From Portulaca oleracea (lineage: Eukaryota; Streptophyta; Magnoliopsida; Caryophyllales; Portulacaceae): a DNA stretch of 64,000 nucleotides. The notes beneath the pieces were generated by a model. It had not been told where the DNA came from. It worked only from the letters and a program-made list of their open reading frames with translations, and did no database searches. The DNA lies in the NCBI GenBank assembly GCA_029582165.1, contig CM055889.1:13572841-13636840 (forward strand). Reading direction: 5' to 3'. This document shows positions 20,939 through 33,220 of this stretch, in pieces. Each line of letters begins with the position of its first letter. Within the stretch, counting starts at the first letter, position 1. Made by a program: the position numbers and the translations under genes.

Positions 20939-23346
20939 TCAAGGACAAGGAGGTGGCATCTGGGCACCAATGTATCTTGCCTTCACATTTTCACAACTGG
21001 AGATGGGTAGCTGATTTTCCCCTGAAGGCAAGTTTAGGTGAACATCCTGCAAGTATATGTTTTCACATGGAGTTCCTTTGCTGCATGATAGCATCACTGC
21101 AACTGGTGATGCTGAAGTTCCCGTGATATTCTTGAAATATATATCCCTCAATTTCACTCTAGATGGTGCCTGCAAAAACTATATTAATCTCCACTGGTGG
21201 TCATGAAACAAAACGATAAACTTGGATCTACATGGTGTTCATAAAGTAAAATCAAGCTTCAGACTTAATTACCTTAGATGAGCAGGAGTCAGACGGACAA
21301 TATGCTTGATCAATGATTATGGGGTTCCTCACATGCTTCATCCTTATGTTCTCAAATCTGATATTAGTTGCTGTGCTTCTACCGGGAGAATCTGGCCATG
21401 TCTTGATCCTAATCCCGTTTGAAGTCCCAATAATCGTGCAATTTCTTATGACGAGCCCCTTCACATCTTGTTCATTTGGGTATTTTCCCAAGCTTCCAAC
21501 ACTGTAACCGGAAATATTAAAATGTAAGGTAGAGCACCCAAAATGCATAACAGATTCACAGCTAAAGACCTAGGAAGTTTTTTGAAAAAAAATAACTGAT
21601 GTGAATCTGATGAAACCATCGATCAACAACTGGAACTACGCAGTTGATTCATACTATAATGGGGTCCAAAAGATACCAGGGAAAATGTTTGGTGTATATG
21701 CCTTCTTACCTTATACCATGACCAGGTCCACAAGTAATATTTGTTATGGTGATTTCAGAGTTTCCTTGGCCGATTGAGATACAATCATCCCCGGTTCCAA
21801 TTATCAATCTAGACAAATGAACATTAGAGCTTCGCTCCAGGTGGATGCCATCTGTATTAGGACTCTCATCTGGGGCGGAAATGCTGAGTTCAAATCCGGC
21901 AAAATCTCTGCATTCTACAAGAGCTATGTGGAAGAATTTGCTGTTCAACGAGGTTATGTGATGAATGATTGTTCTGTTCATGCCCACAAACTTCAAATTC
22001 TGACAGAACCAAGATGCACAAACTTCTTAGCATATACTACCTCCATCCCTAATTATTTGTCATCATAACTACTCACAAACCTGAGGAATATAGGGAATGT
22101 AGCAAAAAGTTACACATTCCCAAAAATATCCTTGGAATGGGGTAAAAAGTTTATTATTACGGATAGAATGGGTATTATAGTTTTTGAAATTGTAAAAGTT
22201 AGATAATTTGATAAATAAAAAGGGACGGAGGGAGTATTAGCAAAATGTGTTGGATGCCAGATAAAGCAAACTAGCACTAACACAACCCGGCACTAAAGAA
22301 CAACTACAAGATGGCAAACTACTCATTCAAAACCAGTATAATTTACTAAAGTTCACATGGCCTAGCTCTCCATCTTCTACTCATAGTCTCACAATCTGTT
22401 AAACCTGTCCACCTCGGACATTTCTTCAGCTATCAGGCTGAAAGATTTTTCTGGTAATCTCGAAATCTCCATTCAGTAGGTGATCCCGAAAGGTGGGAAA
22501 GGCAATGTAAGATGGTCATATGGGGCCCTTGAAATGAAACGAAGAATCCAAGTAAAGTTGCTTTGACTTAGCTCCTCAGTTCTAGTTTGTGAACTCTAAC
22601 TTGCCATTGAGTTTCTAACTGAAAGAGTAGAAAGATTATGAGAAAGGTAAGATCGTGGGAACATACAGTTGGAAGAAGATCACAGTTGGGACTGGTAGGG
22701 CACTTGCTAAAAGGCCAAGCTTCAGCCCCCTGCCCGTCAAGTGTTCCACCTCCTGTCAAGGTTAACCCCTCAATCCAAGCAAACTCGATCCAACCAGATC
22801 CAGATTCATACCTGGATAAATCTGTTGTTGCTTTCAAATACCCCTGCCCAAAAAAAAAATGCAGGATGATTCAACTGAACAACATAACTATGTAAAACAA
22901 ATACTATTGTTTACCTCCATCAGAACTGTGAGAGATGACACTTGCTCACAAGGACCCTTAAATCTAAGAGGCCCAATGAGATAAGTCCCTTTGGGTATCC
23001 AGAGAATGACATTGCCCCTAGAATTGCATGCAGTCTGCCAAGCAGCATTGAACCCCTACGCCCTCCACAAAACCAACTGGTTAATGGAATACCAAAAACC
23101 AAGATAAACAAGCAAACAATCTAACAATGTCCACACAAAGATCAAATTTCGAAAGGATATCGGACGAGAGTTTACCCAGCTGTCATCAGTTCTCCCATCA
23201 GCTTGAACCCCGAAACTCCTGACATCAACAATGGTTTCAGGCACCGCACCACAGTCTGATGGAGGGCATGGCAAACTTGCTACTAGCACTCCATGAGCAA
23301 TGATGCTAGCATGTATCAAATAAAGCACAGAGTAGAAACTGATCAT
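20939..23346 (-). CDS. Polygalacturonase / pectinase, glycoside hydrolase family 28
   Basis: Six exons on the minus strand, 23176-23346, 22915-23055, 22667-22843, 21710-21999, 21273-21501 and 20939-21169, give 412 residues. A signal-peptide-like N-terminus is followed by VDVRSFGVQADGRTDD, the usual N-terminal beta-helix start. The four GH28 catalytic signatures are all present in order: SPNTDGIH, GTGDDCIS, CGPGHGISVGS (split by an intron) and RIKTW. The C-terminus carries the Cys-rich end SSCENVKARYIGAQMPPPCP. It should hydrolyse de-esterified homogalacturonan in the wall; whether exo- or endo-acting cannot be said. All acceptor and donor sites are GT-AG. The third intron (22000-22666) hosts a Stowaway MITE. 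A long GA/CT run lies about 550 bp upstream of the start. Confidence 0.93.
22037..22234. mobile_element. Stowaway-like MITE in polygalacturonase intron 3
   Basis: 198 bp flanked by TA. Inverted ends CTACCTCCATCCCTAATTAT and CTCCCTCCGTCCCTTTTTAT (right end read inward) carry the Stowaway consensus CTCCCTCCGT. Lies wholly within the intron. Confidence 0.9.
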
Positions 23347-23890
23347 GGTGTTCTGCTCTTTTTATCAGGAAAATTTCCCTGATGCTAAATCTGTAGTGCC
23401 TGTCATTTTACTCATTTCTTGCTGCTTTTTCTCCCTCACCCCAGGCAGGGAAAGGGACTCCTTGCAGCAGCAGTTACACAAACAGTTTTTTTTTTTAAGC
23501 AAAGAAAATATTCAGGTGCCTTGAACATGAACATACTAAACCAACGTTAATAGCAGTATTTAATTTAGCAAGCATGCAAAACGGCAAACACAGCAATCAA
23601 TGAAAAATCTAAATCCTAGTCATTTGTGAACTCATTTTCAATACAAAACGCTTTTCCCCAATCTATGTTCATATAATTCCCAGAAAAACAAAGCGCAATA
23701 ATTTTGGGTTAGAATAATAACTGTAACAAGAAAAAAAGAAAAAGAAAAAAATGCATGCCAGAGTAAAGAGAGGAGGTAGTTTATACTTTATACCACACTG
23801 CTTGACTTTAGATGGTGGGGTAAAAACGTGGCAGTTAGTGAAAGGAATATATGGGAAATTTACGAAGTGTTTCTCGTTTTCAGCAGCCAA

Positions 23891-23891
<1 letters not shown>

Positions 23892-23941
<50 letters not shown>
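23892..23941. repeat. (GA)n microsatellite
   Basis: About 25 pure GA units between the polygalacturonase and the coiled-coil gene. On the transcribed strand it is a CT run about 550 bp upstream of the polygalacturonase start, a place where GA/CT runs often sit in plant promoters or leaders. Confidence 0.95.
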
Positions 23942-23944
<3 letters not shown>

Positions 23945-24192
23945 TCAGTAGTTGGTACTTCTAGCTTTGTAACTATAACGCATTTCTTCCATTACTGAAT
24001 AATGAATCAGATGATATGGCACAGGGAAATATTACATAAACTTTTTGCTGATATAAGGTAAACTGATAAAGTATCTTCTGCTGCTAAGAGAAAGAAGGTT
24101 TAGGTGCTCATAAACATGCCTGCAAGGCCAAAATTTGGAACTTTTGAGTTTTGGCTAATGGAAGCTAACAAGTTCAAATCCTAAGGAGTTTG

Positions 24193-27100
24193 TCATTTCT
24201 TAGCCTTAGAAAATCTCAGGCAACGATACTTCTCGCCACTGACAGTAATTTCAAGAGCTCCGTCTTGGTTATCTTGGCTTGATGCTGTTCCCATGAGGAC
24301 ACTTTTCTCCTTTTCTAGGTTTTCTCTTTCCATCTTTAGTCTTGCTTCTTGACGGGCAATCTCAGCCTGCATAGAAACAACTTTGATTGATGATCATGCA
24401 CGGCATGAGCAGAAACTTTAATATAAGAGGGAAGGGTCTAAGACTCTTAGCTCAATGAAACAATGAAGAATGAGCAATCAAATAAGGGACCAAAATCACA
24501 AAACCAGCTAGTAGCCCAATTTTTACTCTCTCTAATATCAGGCCTCGTCGGTATAAGGCCAACTTATTATCAAGTAATGGTACAGCCCATTGGGAGTCAT
24601 CATAAAATTCATTACATAAGAGATGGCACCATTAAATAGCTTTAGTTTGTATCAGAAATAGCACAGGCTACGAGGAGGATTGTCTGATGCCATCACACAA
24701 CATGCAACAAGAGTAAATAACCGAACGGATAAGTTGGCGAAGGTATCACAAACTAAAGCTATAGTAGGAGGAGCACTTTACTCCTCACAAGTGCATCTCC
24801 ACTGGACTCGTGGCATGCTCCTAATTGGTCACTGACTTTGATAGGCATCACAGAGAAAATTCTGTACTTGCTCCTCAGTCTTAAGGGATTGGAGAGAAAT
24901 GAATGCTCTACTCATTCAAATGTAAACTTAAACATTCATTGCTTTCTCCCTTATTTGATACAGTCTGCTTAAAACTTAAGGGTAGGAAGGAGAAAAAGGC
25001 ATCCTAAGATTAGAATACCATCAGATCACAACATGATTCTAGCTAAGTTGGCATAAGTTCCAGTACTCGCTGCTCAGTAGGAAAATAGTCATATTGTTTA
25101 ACCTTCATGGATTTTCATTGCTTGTAAACAGGGGGATTCACTAAGTTTGATAGGTTTTCACAAATGGTCGGATAACAGTCGCAAACTTCTTCGAACATAT
25201 ACCGAATATGACTTCCTCGTCTCTTTCTGTATATTCTTGACAGGCTTTGGCATATTGCAAACCCCATAGTACAGACGCCAGTATGCCACTAATCTGACTT
25301 TCTATGTTTATTTTTATGCTTCTTCAACTATCATGTTAGGTCAAATATCAACGTCAAATTCAGCTGGATAAATACATTTTGAACTTTACTGAAGTGAAAT
25401 AACACAGAAGATGCCCACAAATCCATGGCACTAATTTCTTTTATCTCGTGGATGACTGTACAAAAGAGGCTCAAAACAGGTGATCGTCTTCAAAAGTTTG
25501 GTATTCCAATTCCCACCAGATGCTACTTATGTGAAGCAGCGGAGGAAACCAATTCCCATATTTTCTTTGATTCGTCATATAGCTCAACTGTCATCAGGAA
25601 GCTTACATATCTTACATATCTACTGCCCATACTGGGCCAGACAGTATGGATACTGGTTGGTTGCAATATTGCAGGCTCGTTATAATTGCAAGAGACAGAA
25701 ACATATCACTTTCCTTGCTTATACATGTGGAATTTATCACCTTTGATTAGAGAGAAATAGGAGTGTTCATTCTGGGGTGCAACTACACAGTGATATTGTA
25801 AGTGTTGTATATCGAGCAAATATATTAGAGGAAGTGAACAAGATGACTACTTGTAAAAATCGAGAAGATGAATGCAAGAATAAAGGGTACAAAAATTTAA
25901 TGTGGAAACCTAAATCGGGAAAAAAAAAAAAAAAAGACCACGGGCAACACAAGCACAAACATATTCGATATTGATGGAGATTAAAAGGAACGATCTCACC
26001 CTGAAATCAACAGAGATAGTTTAACAACTCACACAATTCTCACCAACTAGAACATGAAATTGGTTGATATCTGAATTTTATGGGGTTTGGATGGAAAGAT
26101 CAAAACAATGCAACGCCCTGTAGGGCTCTTAAATATTGCAATCACCCACTAAATCCAAGTTCCACTTGGACTTAGCTAACCTTTCTTCTTCATCTGATTT
26201 AGCCACACACTAAACAATTGAGTGAGGCCATCTTCAAAAGAGTTACTTGATTTAACCAATAGTGGATTCGTTTGTGCATGTACTACCCGTAGTTTTTTCC
26301 CGATTTGGCTTTCCTTGTTAAATTCCCGTTCCCTTTAATCTTTATCTTCTCGATTTTGTTCAGCTGTCATCTTATTCGCTTCCGCTAATTAGGAAGTCAA
26401 CAAGCATGGCTAAGACGATCAACCAAAAGTGATTAAGTTGCCAAGCATTAGTCAACAAACAATACCCCATTAATTTTTTGGCCCATCTTTAACAGGTACA
26501 TTTGTACAGACCGCTAGTGCTCCCAACACCTGGTGGCTGAAGCTCACAACTTCAACATGGGTTCAAGCATTGATCCCTTCCCTTTGCAAGCATTCTTGTA
26601 ACAACACTTGTACAGAGTACAGACCCTACTTTTTATTGCAAAGCAAAAATGGAGGGGTCGAAATAGATAAAGTTTAGACAATACAGTGATATTTATTTTG
26701 TAACCTCTGGGTATGCCTGGAGTAACTTGTATTGAGCTTAATTATTGTTAATGCCACCGCTCTCAACCCCTTTCTACCAAAAAAAAACACGGTACTAATG
26801 CAACCTTATCGTCAAATTCTGGACTTGCTCACTTGAGCTATACCGAATAAGTAAATACCCACATCAAAATTCAAAACCACAGAAATTAGTAAATAGCTCA
26901 CGAAATTGCAGCATGTACGTAATCCTCCATTAACACTCCAATACATGAATTCTCGACAATGGCGACAGAAATCACAGCTTATACACACAAAATTCCTACA
27001 AATTCAAATGAACCACACAATATGCAATTAAAGCTCGAAATTGAAGGAGTACCTCGCGACGAGAGAGTTCAGCCTTCCAAGCAGCTTCACGTTCAGCGAC

Positions 27101-27232
27101 CTCGCGTTCTCTCTCCTCAATATAACTCTGCATCTCTCTCTCCTTCATCATTCGATCTTGTATGTCGGCTTCCAATGCTTCCTTCAGCTCCTGCACGAAC
27201 TTGTCCACCACTGCCTTAATCCTCAACGACAT
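24193..27232 (-). CDS. Small conserved plant coiled-coil protein, function unknown
   Basis: Two exons on the minus strand, 27053-27232 and 24193-24366, join in phase 0 to 117 residues. Residues 1-85 are highly charged with heptad-like spacing (VDKFVQELKEALEADIQDRM, EREREVAEREAAWKAELSRR, EIARQEARLKMERENLEKEK) and should form one long coiled coil. The C-terminus is a short globular-looking tail, ALEITVSGEKYRCLRFSKAK, ending in TGA. I recall the same arrangement in uncharacterised proteins of many plants but no assigned role. The single intron is 2.7 kb, unusually long for so small a gene, and contains LINE debris. The 5' leader runs to about 27300 or beyond. Confidence 0.85.
25414..25935 (+). 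pseudogene. LINE fragment (zf-RVT domain) in the coiled-coil gene intron
   Basis: The frame from 25425 reads MTVQKRLKTGDRLQKFGIPI and then CYLCEAAEETNSHIFF, the zinc-binding reverse-transcriptase C-terminal domain (zf-RVT, RL-T-DRL...C--C---EE---H-FF) of plant non-LTR elements. Further decayed sequence follows to an A-run at 25920-25935 that may be the poly-A tail. It is opposite in strand to the host gene. No RT or endonuclease remains. Confidence 0.75.
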
Positions 27233-27594
27233 TCTCCCCCTCTTTCCTCGTACTTCTTCCCTGAATATCCAGGTTTAGGTTAGGTTTTCTGGGATCAGAA
27301 TCTCGAATTCTAGAATTAGAGTGCAGGAAGAACTCGGATTGCCATGGCCAATCGATGAATTGGGTCAAGTTTTCGCGGGTTGAAATTGGGTGGTTGGTTG
27401 GGGAGGAGCGAGAATGAGATTGAATTTGAATTCCAGAATCAGGGGAGAGCGTGATAGTGAGGGAACGTGGGAAAGGAAAGTGTGACGTACTTGGGTTCGA
27501 TTCTTGTGATGGGGGAGAAAACTTTTTTTTTCTGTAGGGCCAAAGGGACCCCGACAAATTGGTTCTTTAGTAATTGTATGTAAGGGGTGGAAAT

Positions 27595-28062
27595 GAGCCA
27601 AGTCGGCTCGAAAAAAATCTTGTATAGCTCGGCTCGTGAATTAAACAAGCCAAGTCAAGTCACTAATAGCTCGGCTTGTTAGGCTTAGCCTAACAAGCTT
27701 GTTTTAATATAGATAGATAGATAGATAGATTTAAGACATTAATTTAAGATATCATATCGTCAAATCAAATTATATTCCAAAATATTAAAATTTCTAGAAT
27801 TGTCATTTTAGCAACTATCAAATTAAAGCATTAATTTATCTTTTTATATGTCCAAAGAATCTATAAGTAGAGGTATTAAATATAAAGGTCAAGTCACAAG
27901 TCAAACCTTGAGTCAAGTCAAGCTCACAAGTTTTGTCAAGCCAAGCTCAAGCCAAACATCTTCAAGCTCGGCAAGCCACAAGCCAAGCTCAAGTTCACCC
28001 TAGACGTGACAAGCCAAGCCTCAAGCCTGATGAGCTTGGGCTCGGCTTGGCTCATTTCAAGT
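27595..28062. mobile_element. hAT-like inverted-repeat remnant
   Basis: The left end GTGGAAATGAGCCAAGTCGG and right end GGCTTGGCTCATTTCAAG are inverted copies, and the interior alternates AAGCCAAGCTCAAG-type motifs. No exact TSD was found, so the borders are approximate. A (GATA)n run occurs near 27710-27731. Confidence 0.55.
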
Positions 28063-29134
28063 ATGATCACGGACAAGAGTCGTATTAGATTTAATACTTA
28101 ATGGAAGCCATAATTCCAAACTCAACATAATTTTATGTAGTTTATAATACTATATATTTGAAAAATTAGTTATATATAAAAGATCGAAAGAGGTCATGGT
28201 CCGGTCTCAACCACTTGTTCCTTTACCCCTAGGTTAAGCTTCATTGGTGGGCGAATTTTCATTCAACTTGTTTTTCGATTAATCTTTTCACGAGGCAATC
28301 TTGTTGATTAATCACAGACGTCAACAACTGTGCAACCATGTTCCAATTTGATGAATGCAGCTAGAATCCAGATGGCTCAGTATCAACTTTAATGGTTCGC
28401 TCAACAATCAAGGTTCAATACAGGTTATAACATTCGTAATCACTTACGCTAGTTATTGAGAGCAGATGTTATTCCGGCCAATTACTTCTCAATTCATTTT
28501 GATGACGGAGGCTCTAGCCCTCTGCTTTGGTATCCAACAAACTATTTAGACGGAATTATCAAAAGCACAGATTGAAGGGAGATAGTCTAATCCCCATCCA
28601 GGCTATCCAAAGTTCTGTTCACATTCCTTAGTAGATCAACATGATTTTAGATATTATAAATGTTCTGAGGAGCTTGAAGAATTCTCTTTACATCATATCT
28701 ATTGGGAACCAAACTTTGTCGCAAGCTAGATAACCAATCAGGGTCATAGTTTAAATAATGTTATCCCAAGCAACTGTAGTCTTTCTTTAGTTTTCTTTTC
28801 CTTCTATATCACATGAGGATAACTTGGAAAAATGTCTTGACAAAAGGGTCCTCTAAATACTGACGTACCTTTCTTTATCCGATTCAAAAAGAATGTATTT
28901 TATAAATTACCATAAAATTCTTTAATGGTATGTAAGATAATAATTAGGCAGGTTTGTTTCAAGGAGTGTGCATAAGTTGGTTTTTATGAGGATAGATAAA
29001 AAAGAATTATAAGAAATAGCATTTCACAACACAACATATGAAAATAAAAGAAAAATCTAGCTTTACCATCCAAAATGCCGTTTGATTTCCTTCATGATAA
29101 ATATATTTAATAAGAATTTGGGTACATGTACTTA
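28063..29134. other. Intergenic DNA, nothing recognised
   Basis: AT-rich, no coding frame above chance, no clear element ends. Confidence 0.5.
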
Positions 29135-29392
29135 GGCTCTATTCTTTGGGATAGTATAGTAAAATTTTATATATCCTTACTTTACCTTATTTTACTTACC
29201 ATTTCCAACAAATTTTTACATACTTCATATTAAAAATTATTTATTTAACTCACCAAATTTATTTAGAAATGAAAGAAATAAGTGATATGACATTTATCTA
29301 CATCATCTATTTAGATCACTTTATTTATCTTTCCGTACCCAACTTTATCTTACTTTACTTCTCCTTACTTGTTATCCTAAAGAACAGGGTTC
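29135..29392. mobile_element. Tourist-like MITE, second subfamily
   Basis: Left end GGCTCTATTCTTTGGGATAG after TTA; right end ATCCTAAAGAACAGGGTTC is its inverted copy. Same subfamily as 39626-39845. The right TSD has decayed. Confidence 0.6.
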
Positions 29393-29847
29393 GAGAAAAA
29401 ATTTAGTATCCACCACTAAAATTTGAATCTCTCAAAAAAATATAACTTGTCCTTTTAAAATTTAGATGAGTATTTGATCATCGCCTCCCAATACAACTAA
29501 ACAATATCTTCAAGCAATCGATGTTGTTGTTCAATAAAATACTCATTCAAAGATTGGGTTAAGTTGAAATCAATTCAAGTTTCATATTTACTTTTAAATA
29601 ATTTTTTATGTCAATTTAAGTGAGTTTGAGTTTGGCTAACTACATGATGTGAAATCTGTGGATTCCTGCCAAGAGAGTCAAAATTTATCCCTTTATTTAA
29701 CTAGCTTTTCAATGATGAGCATGAGTTTGATTCATATTAATTAAAAAAAAGTAAGTGGGTTCTACTAAATATGGATAAAAAAATGATGTGGATGAGGAGA
29801 GAAAAAAAATATGATTAAAATATTAATGTGTTAAACTCGCTTTCAAA

Positions 29848-29888
29848 CTCGTCTCGCGAGACTAACGACGTGATTCTCGCGAGACGAG
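29848..29888. repeat. 14-bp inverted repeat around TCTCGCGAGA
   Basis: CTCGTCTCGCGAGA at 29848-29861 and TCTCGCGAGACGAG at 29875-29888 are exact inverted copies separated by 13 nt, and each arm is itself centred on the palindrome TCTCGCGAGA. Confidence 0.85.
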
Positions 29889-29993
29889 TCTCATTCTCAC
29901 CACTGAAATGTCCTACACCACTTGATTGCATTCTCATCTCATGTCATGTTAGCAGTGAGTCTAATTTAAACTCACTATTGCGGATGGCCTTAA

Positions 29994-30254
29994 GGCCTCG
30001 TTCTTTTATGCGGTAGGTTGCGGTGTCACACCGCACGGCCCTCTTTAATTTTCTGTCACATTTCACCCTACCATACCACAATCATTACTAATATATTTTT
30101 TTCATTTTTCTTTCTCCTCACTTTTCTCTTCTACTTTTCACATCCTCTCTCTTAACCTACTCTACCACCATAACTTTCACTACAACTCACCACACTATTT
30201 CAAATTCCACCGTAATCAACCGTATCACATAAAAAGAAAAAAAAAAAAGGGGCC
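29994..30254. mobile_element. Tourist-like (PIF/Harbinger) MITE
   Basis: TAA on both flanks; left end GGCCTCGTTCTTTTATGCGG, right end closing in AAAAGGGGCC. The interior is in the opposite orientation to the copy at 7189 (ACCACA and CACACT repeats). Confidence 0.85.
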
Positions 30255-30605
30255 TAAGTAAGTTATCCAAGTCATATGACATCCCATAATACATTTCCCA
30301 ATAAATAGTACTTGAAAATACCTAAATGCCAACAAGAAGAAAGGAATTAGATTTTATGGGGAGTAGCAAGGGAGGTATCACCAAGTCACCAACTATTTTG
30401 GTACTTTTCGTTTAAATAAGATAATGGTCAAAGTTGTGATATATGAAAACCAAGCATAAAATAAACTTTAGTTCAAGTTCTGTGTAACTAACTAACCAAT
30501 GAAATTTTGGCCAAAGCAACTTTGTTTCAACAAATTTAACCCACCCAAATTAGAATTCCGACGAAACCTTTTGGTTTATTTTTTTGGGTAGGTAACCTTT
30601 GCTAG

Positions 30606-32225
30606 TAACGGCGAATCTAGAATTTAGAATCAGTGGAGCCAATAATAATTTACTAAAAAATAAAATTTAATAGCATCTAAACTAAGTTGACAAATTAGGC
30701 ATTCATAATTCAATTAACTAGTAATAATTCAATTAACTAGCAAGTAAATAGTCCAAATATTAGCAATTGACAATCTTCGAAGTCAAATAAAAACATAATA
30801 AGTTATGCATTCAATTAGTAAATTAGATTTTTACAACATTCACATAATTCAATTCATGCATAGGCCGGTATCTCCTAATTTGATAATTTTACTCATTTAA
30901 CAAATCAATAAATGCAAACCCTAGTTTAGCCACAAGAGAATTGAGAAAATACAAGAACGTCATGAGAATTAAGAATGAACTAAGAATGAATTATGGAAGA
31001 ATCACGAATGATAACAGAAATTTAGAACTTATCGAGTAATTTAAAATAATAGATCACAAGAGGTTGAGTTGAGAGGGTGAAGATAGAGAGATGGATCGAA
31101 AGATGGAAACTGGCAGCAAAGCATAGACTGGGGTTCGAGGAATACTCGTTATATGACCCACCGTAGTATACCTACCTAGACACACTATTTATATCAATTT
31201 TTTTAAAAAAATAATCAATAGTGGTTATAAAATTCATTATAAATTTATAATTATTATTAAAATTTTCATCTATATTTTTTAATTGTTTTCAAATTTTCAC
31301 AAAAATCATCACATAAAAAATTGATATAGTTCAACATTAAAAAATTGTACCTTGAGCAATGAATAAATTTTTTAAAAAAAGCCAACACTTGCATCACAAG
31401 AATCACGAATGATAACAGAAATTTAGAACTTATAGAGTAATTTAAAATAATAGATCACAAGAGGTTGAGTTGAGAGGGTGAAGATAGAGAGATGGATCGA
31501 AAGACGGAAACTGGCAGCAAAGCATAGACTGGGGTTGGCGATTGCAAAGGCGCACAGAGGCAATTGCCATCACGCGGTGACGACGATGAGCTCCCTGATT
31601 TTTGAGTTGGTGGGTTCGGGGAATACTTGTTATATGACCCACCGTAGTATACCTACCTAGACACACTATTTATATCAATTTTTTTTTAAAAAAAATAATC
31701 AATAGTGGTTATAAAATTCATTATAAATTTATAATTATTATTAAAAATTTCATCTATATTTTTTAATTGTTTTCAAATTTTCACAAAAATTATCACATAA
31801 AAAATTGATATTGTACAACATTAAAAAATTGTACCTTGAGCAATGAATAAATTTTTTTAAAAAAGCCAACACTTGCATCCAATATGATTTGAACATGCAC
31901 CTCAATGTTAGAAGAGTTTACACAAACCACTTAACTAATTTTTCCTTGCTAAGACTTGAACTCGTGACATGATAAATGAGGAGAGGAAGTAATAAAACGA
32001 TTTTAGAATGTCATTCGCTACATCTAGTAAACTTTAAACCCACGCCTCACTGATAGAATAGTCACACACAAACCGCTTTGCTAACACTCAGTTAATAAGT
32101 ATTTGTACGCATAATTCATATATATATATACATTATATGTATTTTTTTTCAAAATTTTTTTTTTCCCTCCCAAAATTTTAATAGAGTCGCTTAACTCCAC
32201 TGCTACTAAGCCAGATCCGCCCCTG
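30606..32225. mobile_element. hAT-like non-autonomous element containing a tandem duplication
   Basis: 1.62 kb flanked by TTTGCTAG (30598-30605) and TTTACTAG (32226-32233), an 8-bp TSD with one mismatch. The ends TAACGGCGAATCTAG and CAGGGGCGGATCTGG (right end read inward) match the CAGGGGCGGATCTAG start of a common plant hAT group, also seen at 57160. Subterminal TCAGTGGAGCC and CAGTGGAGTT also pair. It contains two head-to-tail copies of a segment of about 400 bp (30998-31396 and 31398-31880). No transposase frame. Confidence 0.7.
30998..31880. repeat. Tandem duplication with an internal deletion in copy one
   Basis: Both copies start AGAATCACGAATGATAACAG and end GCCAACACTTGCATC. Copy two has about 80 extra bases (around 31537-31617) absent from copy one. 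The breakpoints share GGGTT, suggesting a microhomology deletion. Otherwise the copies are almost identical, so the duplication is young. Confidence 0.88.
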
Positions 32226-32713
32226 TTTACTAGTGCTAGTAATTGTAAAGCCAATTTAAAATTTTAAATTTGAATTAAATACGATTTGTCATTTTGTCTA
32301 ATAACTTTGAGTGTCCCCAAGGCCCAAACTACCCAAGCAAAAAAGAATTACCGCCAATTTCGGTTAATTGAATTCACAAATTTACCCCTATACGAAGGCT
32401 AAAGCGACAACGAAACGAACGGCGTGTGAATGTCTTTTTCCCTATTCCCCAACTGTTTTCACCCGACACAAATTCACAGGATTACACAAACCTTACCTCC
32501 AAAACAAACAAATTTTCTTTTCGAAAAAACAAACAAAAAGGAATTCATCCAACAACAAACAAACCTTCCAATTCACAGTTCATCTCTCATTCTCTCATCC
32601 TATTTTTTTTCTTTACTCATTCAGTTTCTTCACTACTCCACCCCCTTCCCCTTTTAAGCATCTCCATAATCCCTAAACCCCAATTCCAATTCACCACCAC
32701 AACAACAACATCA
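32226..32713 (+). promoter_or_regulatory. Promoter and 5' leader of the single-exon membrane-protein gene
   Basis: CT-rich leader from about 32570 to 32700, then a CACCACCACAACAACAACAT purine/pyrimidine-biased segment just before the ATG. An open frame extends upstream from 32426 in phase with the gene, but its composition is leader-like. Confidence 0.4.
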
Positions 32714-33220
32714 ATGGCGATTTGCTGGAGATTTCTCCGGCGAAACCTCGTCGGAGTAGCAGCCAATATGTTCGCAATTTTGCTCGGAATTTCGCTGGTT
32801 GTAATGAGCGGAGTCGATTCGAGGGATCTCCGGCCGTCGGAGCACGGTCTTCCGTTCCAGAGCAACGCCGCGAGTTCGCCGTCGCCGGAGATGGAGGTGT
32901 TCTTCGGAGAGGAGGTCTCCCCGCCGGCGAGACGGACGCCGTCGCCGCCGGCGACTCTGGGGAATTCGAACACCACGGCGGCGGATTCGTGGTGGAAGGG
33001 GAGAGAAGAGGATCGAGTGAGGAAGGCGTTGATGGTGGCCACGGTGGTTTGCGGCGGCACCGGCGTCGTGTTGTTGGCGGCTGCGGCGGGTCTCTTTCTT
33101 GTGCATTTCAGAAGGCAGAGACGAAGAGCGGTTTCGTCCGCCATGACTGTAGCTGGGAATGAGGATAGCAACTCCACCGCCATTGTTGTTGCTGCTCCAC
33201 CTTATCCCAGTAATAAGTAG
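32714..33220 (+). CDS. Plant membrane protein of unknown function, proline/serine-rich
   Basis: Intronless, 168 residues, ATG in context ACATCAATGGCG. An N-terminal basic stretch (WRFLRRN) and hydrophobic segment (about residues 12-33, ANMFAILLGISLVVMSG) act as signal peptide or anchor. The middle is Ser/Pro-rich (SSPSPEME, SPPARRTPSPPATLG) and polar. A second hydrophobic helix (about residues 105-127, LMVATVVCGGTGVVLLAAAA and following) is followed by a basic HFRRQRRRA stop-transfer and a polar tail. The layout suggests one or two membrane passes with an extracytosolic Pro-rich region. GC content and third-position GC are far higher than in the flanking DNA, as in real coding sequence. Family not recognised. 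Confidence 0.75.
   Translation: MAICWRFLRRNLVGVAANMFAILLGISLVVMSGVDSRDLRPSEHGLPFQSNAASSPSPEMEVFFGEEVSPPARRTPSPPATLGNSNTTAADSWWKGREEDRVRKALMVATVVCGGTGVVLLAAAAGLFLVHFRRQRRRAVSSAMTVAGNEDSNSTAIVVAAPPYPSNK

Noticed and set aside
26500..26790. Possible SINE (GGTTCAAGC box-B-like motif and an A-run)
   Set aside because: No convincing box A at the right distance and no flanking duplication.
27216..27557. Minus-strand frame of 113 codons overlapping the coiled-coil gene leader
   Set aside because: It overlaps the start of the coiled-coil gene in another phase, is Ser/Pro-rich and low in complexity, and shows no recognised domain. Most likely 5' leader or promoter.
32426..32713. 88-codon in-frame N-terminal extension of the membrane protein
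   Set aside because: Composition is that of a CT/AC-rich 5' leader and would place the signal anchor internally. The ATG at 32714 has a better context and gives a typical signal-anchor start.
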